Below are positions 62,834 through 64,000 of a DNA stretch of 64,000 nucleotides, piece after piece. The notes below the pieces were generated by a model. That model had not been told where the DNA came from. It ran no database searches and saw nothing but the letters and a program-made list of their open reading frames with translations. Made by a program: the position numbers and the translations under genes. Location of the stretch: NCBI GenBank assembly GCA_017391525.1, contig JAFOYE010000013.1, positions 32,289-96,288 of the forward strand. Reading direction: 5' to 3'. How positions within the stretch are numbered: position 1 is the first letter of the stretch; every line of letters begins with the position of its first letter. This DNA comes from Paludibacteraceae bacterium (GTDB taxonomy: Bacteria; Bacteroidota; Bacteroidia; Bacteroidales; Paludibacteraceae).

Positions 62834-63242
62834 GGGGATTTTGTTTTTGGTAGTTCAACAAATAGTCGCGCAGTTGATTGAGTGCTTTGCGCGAAGAGAG
62901 GAGGCGCTGATTGGATGCATCGGCATCACCCACAAGGACACAACCCGTGGTATGCTGAATGGTGTTGCCAGCATGGATGCGTATGCCTACGCGTTGGCGC
63001 ATAGGGGTGTGTGGGCGTGCAAAGCCATAGACGCCATCTAGGATTGGTAGCAGTTCGCCAAACTTAGCCGACTGAGTGATACGCAGGCGGTAGCAGCCAG
63101 TAGGTATGGCGTATTGGTAATGCTCAAGGGTGTCGGTTGCAAAAGCATACTGGTGGTGTTCGCCTTGCATAAGGCTGTCCACATAAAGGCGCCCAAAAAT
63201 GGCGTTGTGATGGGGGTGATTACGAATTAAACGAATAAGCAT
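62748..63242 (-). CDS. DUF5675 family protein
   Basis: The protein has 164 residues. The pattern IFGRLYVDSLMQ...ATDTLEHYQYAIPTGCYRLRITQSAKFGELLPILDGVYGFARP...IRIHAGNTIQHTTGCVLVGD matches DUF5675, found in Bacteroidota phages and mobile elements next to lysis genes. IRIHAGNTIQHTTGC contains His and Cys that could be catalytic, and the fold may be L,D-transpeptidase or peptidase-like, but the function is not established. It lies between a small membrane protein and the spanin-like gene. No phage structural genes are in the window. Confidence 0.75.
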   Translation of the reverse strand: MLIRLIRNHPHHNAIFGRLYVDSLMQGEHHQYAFATDTLEHYQYAIPTGCYRLRITQSAKFGELLPILDGVYGFARPHTPMRQRVGIRIHAGNTIQHTTGCVLVGDADASNQRLLSSRKALNQLRDYLLNYQKQNPHEEIYIEITEPDAYPLYDVPSQRQLQKC

Positions 63243-63266
63243 AGGTATTTATTATTTTAGAGTATG

Positions 63267-63455
63267 TTACTCGCGGTAGCGGTATTTGTAGTCGATGCCG
63301 ATGAGGGAGCCCGCGAAGGTCAGTATCTCGCCGAAGGCGATAAGCACGCTGTGATGGATCTCTGCTAGCGGTGGTAGGATGAACCCCGCCGTAAGCATCA
63401 CGCACCCGAAGGCACAAAGGACCACAGATATGATTAATTGAATGTTTTTTTTCAT
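63267..63455 (-). CDS. Small two-helix membrane protein, holin-like
   Basis: About 62 residues from the ATG at 63455 (another ATG lies 9 bp upstream at 63464). Two hydrophobic helices (IQLIISVVLCAFGCVMLTAGFILPP and SVLIAFGEILTFAGSLIGIDY) with a short turn EIHH and a basic tail KYRYRE. Size and topology suit a holin, and it is the first gene of the set, followed by DUF5675 and the spanin-like gene. No sequence signature proves it. Confidence 0.55.
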   Translation of the reverse strand: MKKNIQLIISVVLCAFGCVMLTAGFILPPLAEIHHSVLIAFGEILTFAGSLIGIDYKYRYRE

Positions 63456-63473
63456 AAAGGTCATTGTTTATGT

Positions 63474-63865
63474 CTCCTTCTCACTTCGTTCGAGAAATCT
63501 AAATAAATCTTATTGCTACGCTTTTAACCTCGCTTTTTCGGGGTTCTCCGAAATAGATTGCCTTCGCTCTTCGCATCGGGAACATCCGATGCTCATCACT
63601 GATCTTCAGTAAATGTGGCGGTAAACATTTCTATTTGATTGCGTATCTGCGATGCTCTAGTTGCTCGCCGCAACCATTTAGACCAATATCTGCGATGCTT
63701 TATCAGAGTCGATACATACTTTTATTTACTGAAGATTCAGCGCACGAGAATCGTTCCAGACGATTTGAGGAGCGGTGGCAATTTATTACGGAGTACCTAG
63801 TAGTAGGGCGGATATTAGCGTAAAAGAGATTTATAAGATTTCTCGAGCCGCAAGGCGAGTAGGAG
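63474..63865. repeat. Large imperfect inverted repeat, about 141-bp arms
   Basis: The left arm, 63474-63614, and the reverse complement of 63724-63865 align throughout: both start CTCCT(T/A)CTC, share TCGAGAAATCT, GGT(T/A)CTCCG(A/T)AATA, ATTGCC and CGCTC(T/C)TC, and end ATCTTCAGTAAAT. At the same place the left arm has hairpin GCATCGG/CCGATGC and the right arm AATCGT/ACGATT: different sequence, stem kept. Confidence 0.85.
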
Positions 63866-63874
63866 CTTAATTAC

Positions 63875-63986
63875 TTCTAGAACAGCGAAGCGCAATGAGT
63901 CTCTCAGGGCTTTAGCCCGGTCTCTCAGCGTAGCGGTCTCTCAACGCAGTGGTCTCTCAGCCGAAGGCGGTCTGCGAAGCTTACTC
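63875..63986. repeat. Word/mini-hairpin array TCTCTCA
   Basis: TCTCTCA starts at 63900, 63921, 63937 and 63953, each preceded or followed by GG. Spacers are GGGC-TTTA-GCCC (63908-63919), GCGTAGC, ACGCAGT and GCC-GAA-GGC. An AGAACAGCGAAGCGC unit precedes it. Confidence 0.88.
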
Positions 63987-64000
63987 CTCGTAGCTATCCC

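Larger units (their letters stand above)
63465..64000. other. 536-bp gene-free end region with structured repeats
   Basis: I see no supported gene. It holds a large imperfect inverted repeat (63474-63865), a direct repeat TATCTGCGATGCT (63644-63656 and 63687-63699), a local hairpin AAATGT/ACATTT and a word/mini-hairpin array (63875-63986). Confidence 0.8.

Noticed and set aside
63635-63823. Small ORF of 62 codons in the end region
   Set aside because: It lies inside the large inverted repeat, has no promoter or family match and reads across hairpins.

Overview
The window looks like chromosome from an uncultured or poorly characterised member of the order Bacteroidales (phylum Bacteroidota). 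The reasons are: promoters of the Bacteroides type (TTTG, 20 bp, TAnnTTTG) instead of -35/-10 boxes; AT-rich leaders without Shine-Dalgarno sequences; and families largely confined to or typical of this phylum (DUF4831, DUF4835/PorD, DUF5689, DUF2851, DUF3109, TamL, DUF5675). Most of the window is ordinary housekeeping chromosome.

Layout. 1-3000: a cut-off TetR regulator diverges from an SDR oxidoreductase and an ALDH3-like aldehyde dehydrogenase. 3047-14815 (minus): one long run headed by gyrA, then a TPR protein, ruvX, def, mntP, a DUF3109 protein, cinA, a YidE/AspT-type transporter, an SDR and a Nudix hydrolase, with a WG-repeat lipoprotein at the end. 15320-32065 (plus): a compact bifunctional rel, a DUF1573 protein, meaB, dnaB, asnS, a TonB-receptor-like protein with a DUF5689 lipoprotein, cvpA-like, DUF2851, and two secreted GH13 alpha-amylases. 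32131-44672 (minus): a truncated P-type ATPase, a secreted unknown, folK, mutS2, a small lipoprotein, dnaE, an outer-membrane protein and yidC. A tRNA-Pro(TGG) follows at 44910. 45101-52670 (minus): an envelope operon tamL-rnhB-sppA-lpxK-ABC exporter. 52906-59075 (plus), divergent from it: a hemerythrin-LuxR regulator, tilS, aroE, DUF4831, PorD-like and gltX. 59164-60688: a fic gene bracketed by 88-bp direct repeats. 60694-62256: a 13-unit Sel1-repeat protein. 62375-63464: a small lysis-module-like set (spanin-like, DUF5675, small membrane protein). The window ends in a gene-free 536 bp with a large inverted repeat.

The most unusual signal is a family of composite repeats. Short words, different at each locus (TTTAGTG, AACTTTAG, TCTCTCA, CCTTCACCG, CGTCCAATAG, CTTTCAACT), alternate with mini-hairpins whose stems change from unit to unit but still pair (AGGC/GCCT, CTGC/GCAG, GCCC/GGGC, GGCG/CGCC, GCGGC/GCCGC). 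The arrays sit directly behind genes, supply the stop codons of at least tilS, def, ruvX, cinA and the DUF3109 gene, and lie in frame inside three conserved enzymes (ALDH, CinA, GluRS) and a spanin-like gene. I know of no description of this as a system. A second notable pattern is an extended -33 box, TTTG followed by roughly YRTATAT, shared by about seven of ten well-matched promoters with an exact 20-bp spacer.
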